From: Legionellales bacterium
GTDB lineage: Bacteria; Pseudomonadota; Gammaproteobacteria; Comchoanobacterales; Comchoanobacteraceae
Assembly: GCA_002722435.1 (NCBI GenBank)
Contig: PBLX01000034.1
Location: forward strand, 1-44,715
DNA length: 44,715 nt
Direction of reading: 5' to 3'
In this document: positions 19,146 to 29,061 of the stretch, in pieces
Position numbering within the stretch: the first letter of the stretch is position 1
Layout of the letters: the number at the start of each line of letters is the position of its first letter
The notes under the pieces: model-generated
Seen by the model: only the letters and a program-made list of their open reading frames with translations
Databases searched by the model: none
Told to the model about the DNA's origin: nothing
Program-made: the position numbers and the translations under genes

Positions 19146-20216
19146 TTAGGTTGCGGTTTCATTGACGGTCATGGTTTGGATCACCGGTGTCGAATCGGAG
19201 TCCGGTGCTTTTTGTGCTGCAGGCTGTGTTTTTGGGTCGTCAACGTTACTGGCTGAGCTTTCCGGTAGTGTTTGCTCTGTTGTCTTGATAGGTATGATGT
19301 GTTGGCCAAGCTGGCTGAATAGTTCTTGGTAACATGGTGGCGTCAAGCTCACAGGTTGCTGCTGTAGTTTTTCAATTTGTTGACGTAGTTGCTGCTGTCT
19401 TTTTGCCTCTGGGACATAGAAAGTTACCAGGTTCCCGATTTTCTTAAGCATATATTGAAATGTTCGCGTGTCTTGATAGTTGGCGGCTAACTGTGCTTGG
19501 CTAATCAGCTGTGTGGTGATGAGTTTGAAATCACCGTTCGGTAAGGTTCTTTGGAGTGTTTGGTATTCAGAGGTATTCAACGTTTCTATGCTAATGCTGG
19601 CTTTTATCCAAGATATCATCGATGCTAACCAGCTGTTGAAATTTGTAAAGATGCTACTGTTTGAGTTTTTTTCGGCAACTTGCTCGGTAGGTTCACTTAA
19701 ATCAGTTGTTGTCTTTTTGTGTTGAGATAATTGGTCGATGTCTTGCTGCAATGTGTCGAGTTGTTCCTGTATCTCTGCTAGTTGAGGTGAAGGCAGTTTA
19801 CGGATTTTTTCTTTGAGTAGTGAAATCGCTTCGAGTGCTTCGTCGCTGTTGTCAATTTTTGACTGTTGTACTTGCTGCCGAGCAAGGCTAAGCCACGATA
19901 AGGCCGCTTTGGGGTCTTGTTGTGTTAGCAGCTGGAAATAACTCAATCTGCTATAGAGGATTGCTTGACTAATGTGGTCTAAATGTTCAGCGGTTTCGAT
20001 CTGTAAAGGCTCTGCTGGTTCTACGGTTTTTATTTTGGGTATCTGGCGTGGTTTTTGCATGTGTATTGCCTCTACGTTATCAGTCTTGTTATTATTGGTT
20101 GACTGACCAAAATAGAAAAATACGACGATGGCGACAATCACCATGATTATAACAGCGCTTCGCCACAAAAACGGATGCATGGCTTTGCGCGTTTTTTGTT
20201 GTGGATTTTTATCCAT
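19146..20216 (-). CDS. hemX: HemX-like protein (uroporphyrinogen-III C-methyltransferase-like, membrane anchored)
   Basis: TM anchor then coiled coil, ALSWLSLARQQVQ and W..LASMISWIKASISIE regions. Start 20216 preferred (AAGGAG RBS, 8-nt overlap with hemD). Confidence 0.78.
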   Translation of the reverse strand: MDKNPQQKTRKAMHPFLWRSAVIIMVIVAIVVFFYFGQSTNNNKTDNVEAIHMQKPRQIPKIKTVEPAEPLQIETAEHLDHISQAILYSRLSYFQLLTQQDPKAALSWLSLARQQVQQSKIDNSDEALEAISLLKEKIRKLPSPQLAEIQEQLDTLQQDIDQLSQHKKTTTDLSEPTEQVAEKNSNSSIFTNFNSWLASMISWIKASISIETLNTSEYQTLQRTLPNGDFKLITTQLISQAQLAANYQDTRTFQYMLKKIGNLVTFYVPEAKRQQQLRQQIEKLQQQPVSLTPPCYQELFSQLGQHIIPIKTTEQTLPESSASNVDDPKTQPAAQKAPDSDSTPVIQTMTVNETAT

Positions 20217-21003
20217 AGATTGCTCCTTTGCGATGTGCTGATATGCTGTTGACGATCTGTGTGGGGCCGTTGTTGTCACTGCATATCACGGATTGGAAGC
20301 CATGTTCGGTTGCAGATGCGCGCATGTGTTGGCTTGTGACCAAGAGTGTCTTTTGTTTTAGTGTTGGCATGTATTCTTTTTCGCTAACAGTGTGCAGATG
20401 GTCTAGCCCCTTTTGACTGTGTGTCGTAATATGAGTGATGCTGTCAATGATGGGTGAGATGGTTTGTGCAATTTCGGTCGTGTCTCGTTTTTGGTGTTGA
20501 TATGTGGCAGCGTGTATGACGGCATGTCCGCGTTCTTTAAGACCTTTTTTCAGGTAGGCTGGGCCCGAAGCTTCTGAGAAAACAAGAACATTTCGTTTAC
20601 TGTCTGTGTTAAAAAGGGGTAATGCAAGTATGCCGTCAGAGCTGTGGTCTTGTTCAGGTACATAGTCGACAGTGATATCATGATCACTCAGTAGATGCGC
20701 GGTACCGGGTCCAATCGCTACGATGCACTGATCACTCCGGTGCTGTTTCAGTAACTCTGCATTTTCTCCTAGGCTGTGCTTACTCAGAAAAACCCATGTG
20801 TCAGCTTCGTAGAGTGCTTTCTGTTTGATCTTGCTGATCGCAAGTGGCTTGATTGCAAGCATAGGGACGTGGGTTATGTCCGTATTTTTCTGCGTGAGAA
20901 GCTGCTCCAGATAATGATCACAGTGCGTGTGTGTCAACAGAATGTGCGCTGTGGATAGCGTTTTTTGGCAGGGTGATGAATGACCATTTGATCTGTCTGC
21001 CAT
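20209..21003 (-). CDS. hemD: Uroporphyrinogen-III synthase
   Basis: ILLTHTHCDHYLEQLL..VPMLAIKP N-terminus, AIGPGTAHLL, FSEASGPAYLKKGLKERGHAV, LVTSQHMRASATEHGF. Start 21003 avoids overlap with the upstream small ORF. Confidence 0.8.
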   Translation of the reverse strand: MADRSNGHSSPCQKTLSTAHILLTHTHCDHYLEQLLTQKNTDITHVPMLAIKPLAISKIKQKALYEADTWVFLSKHSLGENAELLKQHRSDQCIVAIGPGTAHLLSDHDITVDYVPEQDHSSDGILALPLFNTDSKRNVLVFSEASGPAYLKKGLKERGHAVIHAATYQHQKRDTTEIAQTISPIIDSITHITTHSQKGLDHLHTVSEKEYMPTLKQKTLLVTSQHMRASATEHGFQSVICSDNNGPTQIVNSISAHRKGAIYG

Positions 21004-21016
21004 TGTGCGATCTCGA

Positions 21017-21151
21017 TTATTTTTTGCCAGCGATTGCATTACCTGTAGCTGCGATGTCATCACCAACGCCATGTATCGTATTTTGGCATGCGCACAGGCT
21101 TAGTATGAGTAGGCCGCTGAGAAAAAGCATTTTGGATTGTGAAGTTACCAT
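21017..21151 (-). CDS. Entericidin-like small lipoprotein (44 aa, absent from ORF track)
   Basis: MVTSQSKMLFLSGLLILSLCACQNTIHGVGDDIAATGNAIAGKK*: lipobox LCAC, then entericidin-type CxNTxxGxGxDIxxxGxAI; RBS AGGAG upstream. Confidence 0.85.
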   Translation of the reverse strand: MVTSQSKMLFLSGLLILSLCACQNTIHGVGDDIAATGNAIAGKK

Positions 21152-21178
21152 GGAGTCTCCTGAATCTTAACCCTTTTT

Positions 21179-21206
21179 ATTATACTGAAGCGACCGTTGA
21201 ATGCAA
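21179..21206 (-). promoter_or_regulatory. Sigma70-like promoter for entericidin-like gene / hemDXY
   Basis: Minus strand TTGCAT - 16 nt - TATAAT, about 30 nt upstream of the ATG. Confidence 0.65.
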
Positions 21207-21317
21207 GTTGTTGCTATGGGCGATCATAGGTCGTTTGGATGGATTTTTTGTGAGATATGAGCGTTTGGTGTTGCTGATGTTTTGGATGTTGATTGGGTAG
21301 GCGCGGGTGTTTTTGGC

Positions 21318-22028
21318 TTAGCGTTCGCTGTGCTCTGTTTGTGTCTCGGTTTTTGGCAATATGTTTTTGGTGAAGATTTGGTTTTTCCCTAAAATATGTC
21401 CCGTCAGTAAGGCGAATATTTTTTTACTGCTGCTCAGTGTACCAGGGTCATCAAAGTTGTTGTTACGGAGATTCTCTAGGTGGCTGCGGTGGATATGCCT
21501 TTTTTGAGTTGACAGGCTTGGTTTCAGCCCTTGTTCAGGATCAAAGTAAAACCAATCGTTTGTATTGTCGATGAGGCATTCATAATTTAAACCATAACCA
21601 AGTAATTCTTGTAGATGGAACTCGAAGCGCCTTATGGTTTTCTCAATGGGCTGTTGTTGGCTTAGTTGTTGTATGCTTTCAATGTAGCAGGCGTAGAGCT
21701 CTGGCTGAGACTGATTGGTTTCACAGAATCGATAAATCAGTTCGTTAATATATAAGCCAGCAAATAGATGTGTGCCTTGTAGCGGGGCTTGAAACGTCTT
21801 GATCTCGATTTTTTTTAGCTGGCTGAAATTGGGTTTAACCAATAGTTGGCAGGATAGTGTTGAGAATGTGCTCAGATGATTTTTTTTTGATTGTGACCAA
21901 TGGGTCATGGCTGCAATTAAGCCGTGTGCCTCAGTCAGCAAGTACACGATCACTTTGCTCTCGAGATATGGCTTTTTATGGATTAGGAAAGCGTCTATGA
22001 ATGGTTGTTTGTTGAGTTTTTGCTGCAT
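21318..22028 (-). CDS. recO: DNA repair protein RecO
   Basis: DAFLIHKKPYLESKVIVYLLTEAHGLIAAMT, FQAPLQGTHLFAGLYINELIYRF, RRFEFHLQELLGYGLNYECLID. Confidence 0.88.
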   Translation of the reverse strand: MQQKLNKQPFIDAFLIHKKPYLESKVIVYLLTEAHGLIAAMTHWSQSKKNHLSTFSTLSCQLLVKPNFSQLKKIEIKTFQAPLQGTHLFAGLYINELIYRFCETNQSQPELYACYIESIQQLSQQQPIEKTIRRFEFHLQELLGYGLNYECLIDNTNDWFYFDPEQGLKPSLSTQKRHIHRSHLENLRNNNFDDPGTLSSSKKIFALLTGHILGKNQIFTKNILPKTETQTEHSER

Positions 22029-22927
22029 TCTGGTTTTACGATTTGTGTCAGCGCTTGCTGGATTTCTGGGTATTTAAATTTATGCTCTGCGGCCAATAAT
22101 TTTTCTGGTAATACTTTGCGGCTATCAAGCACCAGGCTTGCCATTTCGCCCAGCAGTGTTTTCATTAACCAGCTGGGCATCGTGAGCCATGCCGGGCGAT
22201 GACAAATGGTCGCAAGTGTTTTTATGAAGGTCGCATACGGTATTGGATATGGCGAACATACATTGTAGGTACCGCGGATGCTTTGTTCTTTGATCATTTT
22301 GATGATGATGGTGGTGAAGTCTTCATGATGTATCCAACTAAAGTATTGTGATCCAGGGCCGATCATTGCGCCTAGGAAACATTGCGTTGAGAGCAGGATA
22401 GGTTGAAGAGGGGGGTGTGTTTTGGCTAATACCGGGGCCAATCTTGCGATGATTAAGCGGGTATTGCTTTTGTCGAGTGGCTTGGTCGTGGCTTCCCAAT
22501 CTTTGGCCAGTCGCGCCAAAAAGGTGTTGCCCGCCGGATCATTTTCCTTGCATGCCATGGTGGTCATGTCGTAATAATCGATGCCGCTGATTTGGATAAA
22601 TGTTTTGGGGCCTTTTTCCACTTCTAAACACCATTTAACCAATGCTTTGCTTGGCTCAATTCGGCTATTGTGAATTTGTTTTTTTGCTTGTGCGCTCCAG
22701 CGTCGCGCGATAGAGAGCCCGCACAGGTTGATGACAACATCAACGGGTTTTTCAAGTGGTGGAAGTTTTACCGTTTTTCCGTCCCAGTAGACCACTTTCA
22801 TGCTTGGCTGTGCGTCAATCTTGGTTGGGTTTCTGGTGAGTAGAGTGATCTGATCACCGTGGGAAGAACATTTTTTGATGAGGTAGCTGCCAAGAAACCC
22901 TGAGCCGCCAGCAATGAGTATGTGCAC
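21995..22927 (-). CDS. TIGR01777-family epimerase (YfcH-like SDR)
   Basis: MHILIAGGSGFLGSYLIKKC, VDVVINLCGLSIARRW, MIGPGSQYFSWIHHEDF, GTYNVCSPYPIPYATF, PEKLLAAEHKFKYP. Confidence 0.92.
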   Translation of the reverse strand: MHILIAGGSGFLGSYLIKKCSSHGDQITLLTRNPTKIDAQPSMKVVYWDGKTVKLPPLEKPVDVVINLCGLSIARRWSAQAKKQIHNSRIEPSKALVKWCLEVEKGPKTFIQISGIDYYDMTTMACKENDPAGNTFLARLAKDWEATTKPLDKSNTRLIIARLAPVLAKTHPPLQPILLSTQCFLGAMIGPGSQYFSWIHHEDFTTIIIKMIKEQSIRGTYNVCSPYPIPYATFIKTLATICHRPAWLTMPSWLMKTLLGEMASLVLDSRKVLPEKLLAAEHKFKYPEIQQALTQIVKPECSKNSTNNHS

Positions 22928-23076
22928 GCTGTATCTTGGTGTGGATCAGAAATGATTGTAGGAAATGTTGCGCTGCTTTGCAATTAAGAAATTTTATTCC
23001 TACTTGATGCTATCCATCTCGGCAGTTTTTTTGCATGGATTGATCTTGTGCTTGTCATTTGACTGTCTATTTGCCC

Positions 23077-23105
23077 TTGAAAAAAAATGTTTTTTTCGTT
23101 ATCAT
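23077..23105 (+). promoter_or_regulatory. Sigma70-like promoter upstream of lepA
   Basis: TTGAAA - 17 nt - TATCAT. Confidence 0.65.
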
Positions 23106-23116
23106 TGACCCGATTT

Positions 23117-23145
23117 AGCGGCGTTATAAATGACGCTGCTTTTTT
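23117..23145 (+). terminator. Terminator-like hairpin in lepA 5' leader
   Basis: AGCGGCGT-TATAAATG-ACGCTGCT followed by TTTTT; 8-bp stem with one G-T pair. Confidence 0.6.
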
Positions 23146-23164
23146 AACTTAGATTTGGGTCGAC

Positions 23165-24970
23165 ATGAAGTTTATACGGAATTTTTCCATCATTGCACAC
23201 ATTGATCATGGTAAGAGCACCTTGTCCGATCGACTTATTCAGCTTTGTGACGGCTTATCTGAGCGAGAGATGCAGTCACAGGTGCTTGATAGTATGGATA
23301 TTGAGCGCGAGCGCGGCATTACCATCAAGGCTCAATCGGTCACTTTACATTACACTGCGAAAGACGGTCATGTGTACCAATTGAATTTCATCGACACGCC
23401 TGGCCACGTTGATTTTGCCTACGAAGTGTCGCGTTCACTTGCCGCATGTGAAGGTGCGCTGTTGGTTGTTGATTGTGCACAAGGGGTTGAGGCTCAGACA
23501 GTCGCTGTTTGCTATCATGCAGTGGAGCAAGATTTGACGGTCTTGCCTGTGCTCAATAAAATCGATTTGCCACAGGCTGAGCCAACCAGAGTTCGGCACG
23601 AAATAGAAGAGATTATTGGTATTGATACATCAGAATCCATTGATGTTAGTGCGAAGACAGGTGTTGGAATTACGGACCTGTTAGAGCAGTTGGTGCACCG
23701 TATTCCTGCGCCTACTGGCGATCCAGAAGCGCCATTGCAAGCTTTGATTGTAGACTCATGGTTTGATAGTTATTTGGGTGTTGTGTCACTGATTCGGGTT
23801 AATCATGGGGAGATCCGCAAGGGGATGCCCATCAAAATCTTTTCGTCAGGTAAAACCTATCAGGCAGATGATGTTGGAATTTTCACCCCTAAACGCGAAT
23901 CGAAAGCTGTTTTGTCTTGTGGTGAAGTTGGATATTTGGTTGCTGGTATCAAGGATATTCATGCTGCACCTGTGGGCGATACGATTACTGGTGTGAAACG
24001 ATCATGTGCTGAACCCTTAGCTGGTTTCCAGCCTGCAAAGCCACAGGTATATGCAGGTCTCTATCCTGTATCGACAGAGGACTTTGAGTCGTTTCGCGAT
24101 GCGTTACAAAAGCTCACACTCAATGATGCGTCGCTTCAGTTTGAGCCAGAGACCTCGCAGGCACTTGGTTTCGGTTTTCGTTGCGGCTTTTTGGGCATGC
24201 TGCACATGGAGATTGTCCGTGAACGTCTAGAGCGAGAGTATGATCTATCCTTGCTTACGACAGCACCAACCGTTATTTATCAAGTGGTTCTCAAAAAAGC
24301 GCAGCAACAGATAGATGTTGATAGTCCATCAAAACTTCCAGATGGATCACTGATTCTGTCCATCAAAGAGCCGGTTGCGCGTGCCAGTGTGATTGTGCCA
24401 GATGAATATCTTGGTTCTGTGATTAAGCTCTGTATCGATCGCCGTGGTGTGCAAGTGGAAATGTCCTACGTAGGGAAGCAGGTTTGCTTGGTATACGATT
24501 TGCCGATGAGTGAAATTGTTTTGGACTTTTTTGATAAGCTGAAATCCGCAAGTCGTGGTTACGCGTCGTTGGATTATAGTTTCCATCATTATGAAGTGTC
24601 AGATGTCGTGAAATTAGATATTTTGATTGCTGGTGAGAAGGTCGATGCTCTTGCGGTGATTGTGCATCGTTCAAAGGCTGAGTTTGTCGGTCGTCAAGTG
24701 GCGAAGCAGCTGAAAGAGATTATTCCAAGACAAATGTTTCCGGTTGCAATTCAGGCTGCGATTGGTGGCAAAATCGTTGCGCGAGAGACGGTCAGCGCTA
24801 TGCGAAAGAACGTGACGGCTAAGTGCTACGGTGGTGATATCACTCGTAAAAAGAAATTACTTGAAAAACAGAAGGCAGGCAAAAAGCGTATGAAGCAAAT
24901 CGGAAAGGTTTCTCTGCCACAAGATGCTTTTCTTGCGATTCTTAAAGTGGACTCGTCTAAATCCGACTGA
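23165..24970 (+). CDS. lepA: Elongation factor 4 (LepA)
   Basis: [69 protein letters not shown]-terminal [19 protein letters not shown]. Confidence 0.99.
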   Translation: MKFIRNFSIIAHIDHGKSTLSDRLIQLCDGLSEREMQSQVLDSMDIERERGITIKAQSVTLHYTAKDGHVYQLNFIDTPGHVDFAYEVSRSLAACEGALLVVDCAQGVEAQTVAVCYHAVEQDLTVLPVLNKIDLPQAEPTRVRHEIEEIIGIDTSESIDVSAKTGVGITDLLEQLVHRIPAPTGDPEAPLQALIVDSWFDSYLGVVSLIRVNHGEIRKGMPIKIFSSGKTYQADDVGIFTPKRESKAVLSCGEVGYLVAGIKDIHAAPVGDTITGVKRSCAEPLAGFQPAKPQVYAGLYPVSTEDFESFRDALQKLTLNDASLQFEPETSQALGFGFRCGFLGMLHMEIVRERLEREYDLSLLTTAPTVIYQVVLKKAQQQIDVDSPSKLPDGSLILSIKEPVARASVIVPDEYLGSVIKLCIDRRGVQVEMSYVGKQVCLVYDLPMSEIVLDFFDKLKSASRGYASLDYSFHHYEVSDVVKLDILIAGEKVDALAVIVHRSKAEFVGRQVAKQLKEIIPRQMFPVAIQAAIGGKIVARETVSAMRKNVTAKCYGGDITRKKKLLEKQKAGKKRMKQIGKVSLPQDAFLAILKVDSSKSD

Positions 24971-25028
24971 TTGTATTTTTGTCTTGGCTTTTGATTCGTT
25001 GTTGCGGGCTGATAGGGTCCTTGCTTTG

Positions 25029-25057
25029 TTGTGTCTATGGTAGTCTTGTGTTATAAT
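25029..25057 (+). promoter_or_regulatory. Sigma70-like promoter upstream of lepB
   Basis: TTGTGT - 17 nt - TATAAT. Confidence 0.55.
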
Positions 25058-25094
25058 TATCAGGTGAAAAATTTGATTTTTAGGAATTTTTTTA

Positions 25095-26039
25095 ATGACT
25101 TATGAGATTATCTGCTTAGCCATATTTTTTCTAGGGCTTTTGATGCAGTATCAAATGGCCGCCCAATTGCTGGCATCTTTCCCGCTGGGTTTTTCAGTCG
25201 AAGACACAGCAAGACATGGTCGTCCTTTGTGTTTTGTTGGTGGCTTAGGCTTGGGTGTTTTGTTATTGGGTGTAGAGCTTTTTTTACTTGTCTTTACTGT
25301 GGGTTGTTGCGCGATTGCCTGTTGCCATCGCTTTTTTGTGCAAGCGCATTTTGATGAGCGTGGTCAAGAAGAGGGCTTTTGGACGGATACGATTAGTTTC
25401 TGTCGGGAATATGCCACTTTTCTGTTGCTCGTGTTTGTGATTCGCAATTTTGCTTTCCAGCATTACCGTGTGCCAACAGGTTCTTTGGAGCCGACTGTTC
25501 GTCCAGGGGACTTTTTGCTGGTCAACCAATTTTCATATGGCTGGCATCTGCCGATTATCAATACCAAGATTGCTGATTATGGGGAGCCAAAGCGAGGTGA
25601 TATCGCATTGTTTCGTCTTCCAAGTGATCCATACCGTGTTATCTATGTTAAGCGTGTGGTTGGTCTTCCAGGTGATCATATTGAATACAAGAATAAGCAA
25701 CTTAAAATCAATGGAGAGCTGGTGCTTCAAGAGTATATCGGCCTTGAGCAGGAGTTTGGTACGGGTCATCAAGAGTGGATGTCCAAGCGTAAAGAATTCT
25801 TGCCCGGAAAGTCGCACGATATTTTGGTAAAAGGTGGTTTTGGTTTTGATGATGTCGAAGTTGATCTTGTTGTGCCGGAAGACGCTTATTTTATGATGGG
25901 GGATAATAGAGATCTCAGCCTTGATAGCCGGTTTTTTGGACCTGTGGATAAGAAATACTTACTTGGTAAAGTGATGTTTCTGCTGTTGAGCTGGGATGGT
26001 TGGTACCCTGACTGGAGTCGGATTGGGGAGAAGGTATGA
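25095..26039 (+). CDS. lepB: Signal peptidase I
   Basis: FQHYRVPTGSLEPTVRPGDFLLVNQFSYG, IYVKRVVGLPGDHIEY, MMGDNRDLSLDSRFFGPV. Confidence 0.96.
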   Translation: MTYEIICLAIFFLGLLMQYQMAAQLLASFPLGFSVEDTARHGRPLCFVGGLGLGVLLLGVELFLLVFTVGCCAIACCHRFFVQAHFDERGQEEGFWTDTISFCREYATFLLLVFVIRNFAFQHYRVPTGSLEPTVRPGDFLLVNQFSYGWHLPIINTKIADYGEPKRGDIALFRLPSDPYRVIYVKRVVGLPGDHIEYKNKQLKINGELVLQEYIGLEQEFGTGHQEWMSKRKEFLPGKSHDILVKGGFGFDDVEVDLVVPEDAYFMMGDNRDLSLDSRFFGPVDKKYLLGKVMFLLLSWDGWYPDWSRIGEKV

Positions 26040-26740
26040 TGCACGAATTACAGTCGTTGCAGGATCGTATCGGGTATGTGTTTCGCGACCAGAAACTGCT
26101 TGAGATTGCGCTCACACATGCAAGTTATGGAAAACCTGACAACCAGCGTTTGGAGTATCTCGGTGATGCACTGTTGGGCCTGATCATTAGTGCACTTCTG
26201 TTTGATAAGCACCCTAAAGCAAACGAGGGTATGTTGACTCGTCAGCGGGCATTTCTGGTGAAAAAATCGTCGCTTGCAAAGCTTGCCCGCGTGATGTCTT
26301 TAGGGAAGTATATCCGCGTTGGTCTTTCGGTCGGCGATGTGCTGACTGATGGTATGCTTGCTGATGCATTAGAGGCTTTGGTTGCGGCTATTTATCAAGA
26401 GGGTGGCTTGCCAGCTGCACAAAAGGTAGTCAGTTATTGTTATGCTTCCTATTTTTCTGAGGATTTTTTAGACGTTGTGCATAAGGATGCAAAATCTGCA
26501 TTGCAAGAGTTTTGTCAGCAACGTCGTTATGCCTTACCTGATTATCAAGTATCCGAAAAGCGTGTTGGCGATCGGGTTGGGTTTGAGGTTTGTGTGTCAA
26601 TTCATGAATTGAAGATGACGGCAACGATGTCAGCTGGTTCCAAACGAGAAGCCCAGTATGCTGCTGCAGAGAAGCTATTAGACCAATTACAAGAAGCAGG
26701 AATCATAAAGCATGAGTACAATCGATCAAAAGCCCATTAA
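26036..26740 (+). CDS. rnc: Ribonuclease III
   Basis: QRLEYLGDALLGLIISALL, LADALEALVAAIY, C-terminal dsRBD; ATGA overlap with lepB. Confidence 0.96.
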   Translation: MMHELQSLQDRIGYVFRDQKLLEIALTHASYGKPDNQRLEYLGDALLGLIISALLFDKHPKANEGMLTRQRAFLVKKSSLAKLARVMSLGKYIRVGLSVGDVLTDGMLADALEALVAAIYQEGGLPAAQKVVSYCYASYFSEDFLDVVHKDAKSALQEFCQQRRYALPDYQVSEKRVGDRVGFEVCVSIHELKMTATMSAGSKREAQYAAAEKLLDQLQEAGIIKHEYNRSKAH

Positions 26741-27581
26741 TCGTTACGGCTACTGTGCGATTATTGGTCGGCCAAATGTGGGTAAATCAACTACATTTAA
26801 TGCGCTTCTCGGTCATTCAATCAGTGTGGTTACGCGTAAAGCACAAACAACGCAAACCGAGATAATGGGCGTTGTCACTGACATACCATATCAGTATGTT
26901 ATGCTCGATACGCCAGGTGTCCAGTGTCGTCTAAAGCGGCGAACTAAGCTAAATCGTGTTGCGGCAAAGACAATTTTTGAAGCCGATCTTGCAATTTTTA
27001 TGGCGGCAGGCTCTCAATGGACAGAAGATGATGAGGCAGCGCTTCGAATATTAAAGGACTTTGATGGTCCTGTTATAGGTTGTATCAATAAGATTGACAA
27101 GTTGCGTCATGATCCTAAAAAGCTTATGCCATCAGTTGAACGTCTTCGTGAAGTCTATGCGTTTCACAAGATCATCACCTTGTCGGCCTCGAAGAACCAA
27201 CATATTGATCTATTACACCGTGAGATTTGTGATTTATTACCCAGTGGTGAGGCCGGTTACGATGTTGAAACCATTACATCGCACAGCGAAGCATTTGTTA
27301 TTCAAGAGATCGTCCGTGCCAAAGCCCTTGAGTTATTGCATGAGGAGATTCCTTATGATTTGGTGGTTACTGTTGATATGATCAAAATGGTCAAGGATAA
27401 GCGCCATATCTATGTGACGCTTTGGGTTAAATCAGCCACGCAGAAAGCGGTTGTGATTGGTAAAGGTGGGCAAAAGCTTAAGCAAATTGGTTGGCAGGCG
27501 CGTTTACAGATGGAAGCACATTTTCAAGAGCCATTATTTCTAAAGACATGGGTCAAGGTGGGTGAGCCTGATATCGCTTGA
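26712..27581 (+). CDS. era: GTPase Era
   Basis: CAIIGRPNVGKSTTFNALLGHSISVVTRKAQTTQ, DTPGVQ, INKID, C-terminal KH domain VIGKGGQKLKQIG. Confidence 0.97.
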   Translation: MSTIDQKPINRYGYCAIIGRPNVGKSTTFNALLGHSISVVTRKAQTTQTEIMGVVTDIPYQYVMLDTPGVQCRLKRRTKLNRVAAKTIFEADLAIFMAAGSQWTEDDEAALRILKDFDGPVIGCINKIDKLRHDPKKLMPSVERLREVYAFHKIITLSASKNQHIDLLHREICDLLPSGEAGYDVETITSHSEAFVIQEIVRAKALELLHEEIPYDLVVTVDMIKMVKDKRHIYVTLWVKSATQKAVVIGKGGQKLKQIGWQARLQMEAHFQEPLFLKTWVKVGEPDIA

Positions 27582-27586
27582 TAAAC

Positions 27587-28948
27587 CTAGCGTAATAAAT
27601 CAAAAAAAGATGGACTAGGTCGATTTAGTTGCTCGGTGACTACGGCGACGTCACGAGCCTGTGCCAGATAAAGTGCTAGTATATCACCTTGTTTCAGTTT
27701 GAGCTTAGGATGTGGGTCCATTCTATCATTTGCTCGCTTCGCGTAAAAAAATCGACCACCGTGGGGTACTGCGATTTTAGCTAGGGTATGCCCATCAAAA
27801 TGTTTGGGGATTGTGATGCAAATAATCTCACCCATGTCTTCGTGAAAGGCATGTTTTTCATTGACGATATCTCGGTGAATGATTTGAAAAATAAAATTAG
27901 AGAGCATTTTCTGTGGTTCGATGCTGTGAATATGATTCTCATTAATGATAGGTGCTATTTCAGAGCGATGCACCAGTGATGCAATAAATGGGACTCGGTG
28001 ACGCTTTGCTTGGAGTGCTGCGACGAGATTGTCCTCATCGTCGTTACTCAACGCTAAAAAAGCATCGGTTCGATCAATTTTTTCAGTTACCAGTAGATCG
28101 GTATCATTTATGTCACCGTGTAATACCGTAATGTTATCTGATTCCCTAGCAAACGTAGTTGCTTTGTCGAGGTTGTTGTCAATGATTTTCACATGCGTGC
28201 TGCTTGGAAGACGCTTAGCGAGTTGTTGACTTATCTCTGAAATACCAGCAAGCATGATGCTTTTGATTGGCATGGGTGTGCTGAAATGATTTAACACGTG
28301 CTCTGTGCTGCTTTTTGGGCAGCCTATGATCAGCTGGTCGCCAGTTTTTAGGGTAGTATTGTCGATGTTTGTGATGGGGCTTTTTTGGCGAATCACGGTG
28401 ATGATCTGGCTGTCATCGGGAAGTTTCTTTCGTAATTTCTCGGTATCAAGCTCTGCTTCCTGTCCATTTTTCCACGTCAAGCGCAGTATGCGATAATCAT
28501 TTTGTATGGTGAATATGTCTTTACAGTTGGGATGTTGAATTAGGTCAATGATCGAGTTTGCAACCAATTCAGCTGGATTAATCCAAATGTGACTTGTCGT
28601 CAGTGCGGAGTCTTTTAGTAGATGGTGGCGCTGTTCGTACAGAGATTCTTGTAGCATGGCAATGGTTAAGGGTACTTGATATAAATTCGAGGCTAAAAGC
28701 GATATAAGAATGTCGGTTTCAGGTATCTCGGTTGCTGCAATCAGAATATCGGCATGATCACATTCTGCGGCATCAAGTGTCTCAATTTCAGTGTACGGTC
28801 CTTGGACAGTTTGGATATCAAGCACTTCCTCAATATGTTTCAATCTTGATTTATCACTACCAATCAGCGTGATGTCGTGCTGCTCTTGCGCTAAGGAGCT
28901 GGTAATGGAGTATGCGGTAAGGTTATCACCGGCTATAATGATTTTCAT
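27587..28948 (-). CDS. trkA: Trk potassium uptake regulatory protein TrkA
   Basis: MKIIIAGDNLTAYSITSSLAQEQHDITLIG; two RCK-N/RCK-C modules; DAFLALSNDDEDNLVAALQAKRH. Confidence 0.93.
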   Translation of the reverse strand: MKIIIAGDNLTAYSITSSLAQEQHDITLIGSDKSRLKHIEEVLDIQTVQGPYTEIETLDAAECDHADILIAATEIPETDILISLLASNLYQVPLTIAMLQESLYEQRHHLLKDSALTTSHIWINPAELVANSIIDLIQHPNCKDIFTIQNDYRILRLTWKNGQEAELDTEKLRKKLPDDSQIITVIRQKSPITNIDNTTLKTGDQLIIGCPKSSTEHVLNHFSTPMPIKSIMLAGISEISQQLAKRLPSSTHVKIIDNNLDKATTFARESDNITVLHGDINDTDLLVTEKIDRTDAFLALSNDDEDNLVAALQAKRHRVPFIASLVHRSEIAPIINENHIHSIEPQKMLSNFIFQIIHRDIVNEKHAFHEDMGEIICITIPKHFDGHTLAKIAVPHGGRFFYAKRANDRMDPHPKLKLKQGDILALYLAQARDVAVVTEQLNRPSPSFFDLLR

Positions 28949-29061
28949 TTGCCTAATCGTCAGCGTACCGAGTGGTTATAGCCGATATGGGTATTTTTAA
29001 CATGAATTTTGTGAAGTTTTTTAGAAAACCAAGCGTGTATTTCGTCGGTTATAGCGCGTCT

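Noticed and set aside
23105-23130. Alternative promoter TTGACC...TATAAA upstream of lepA
   Set aside because: Spacer is only 14 nt; the overlapping TTGAAA-17-TATCAT fits better.
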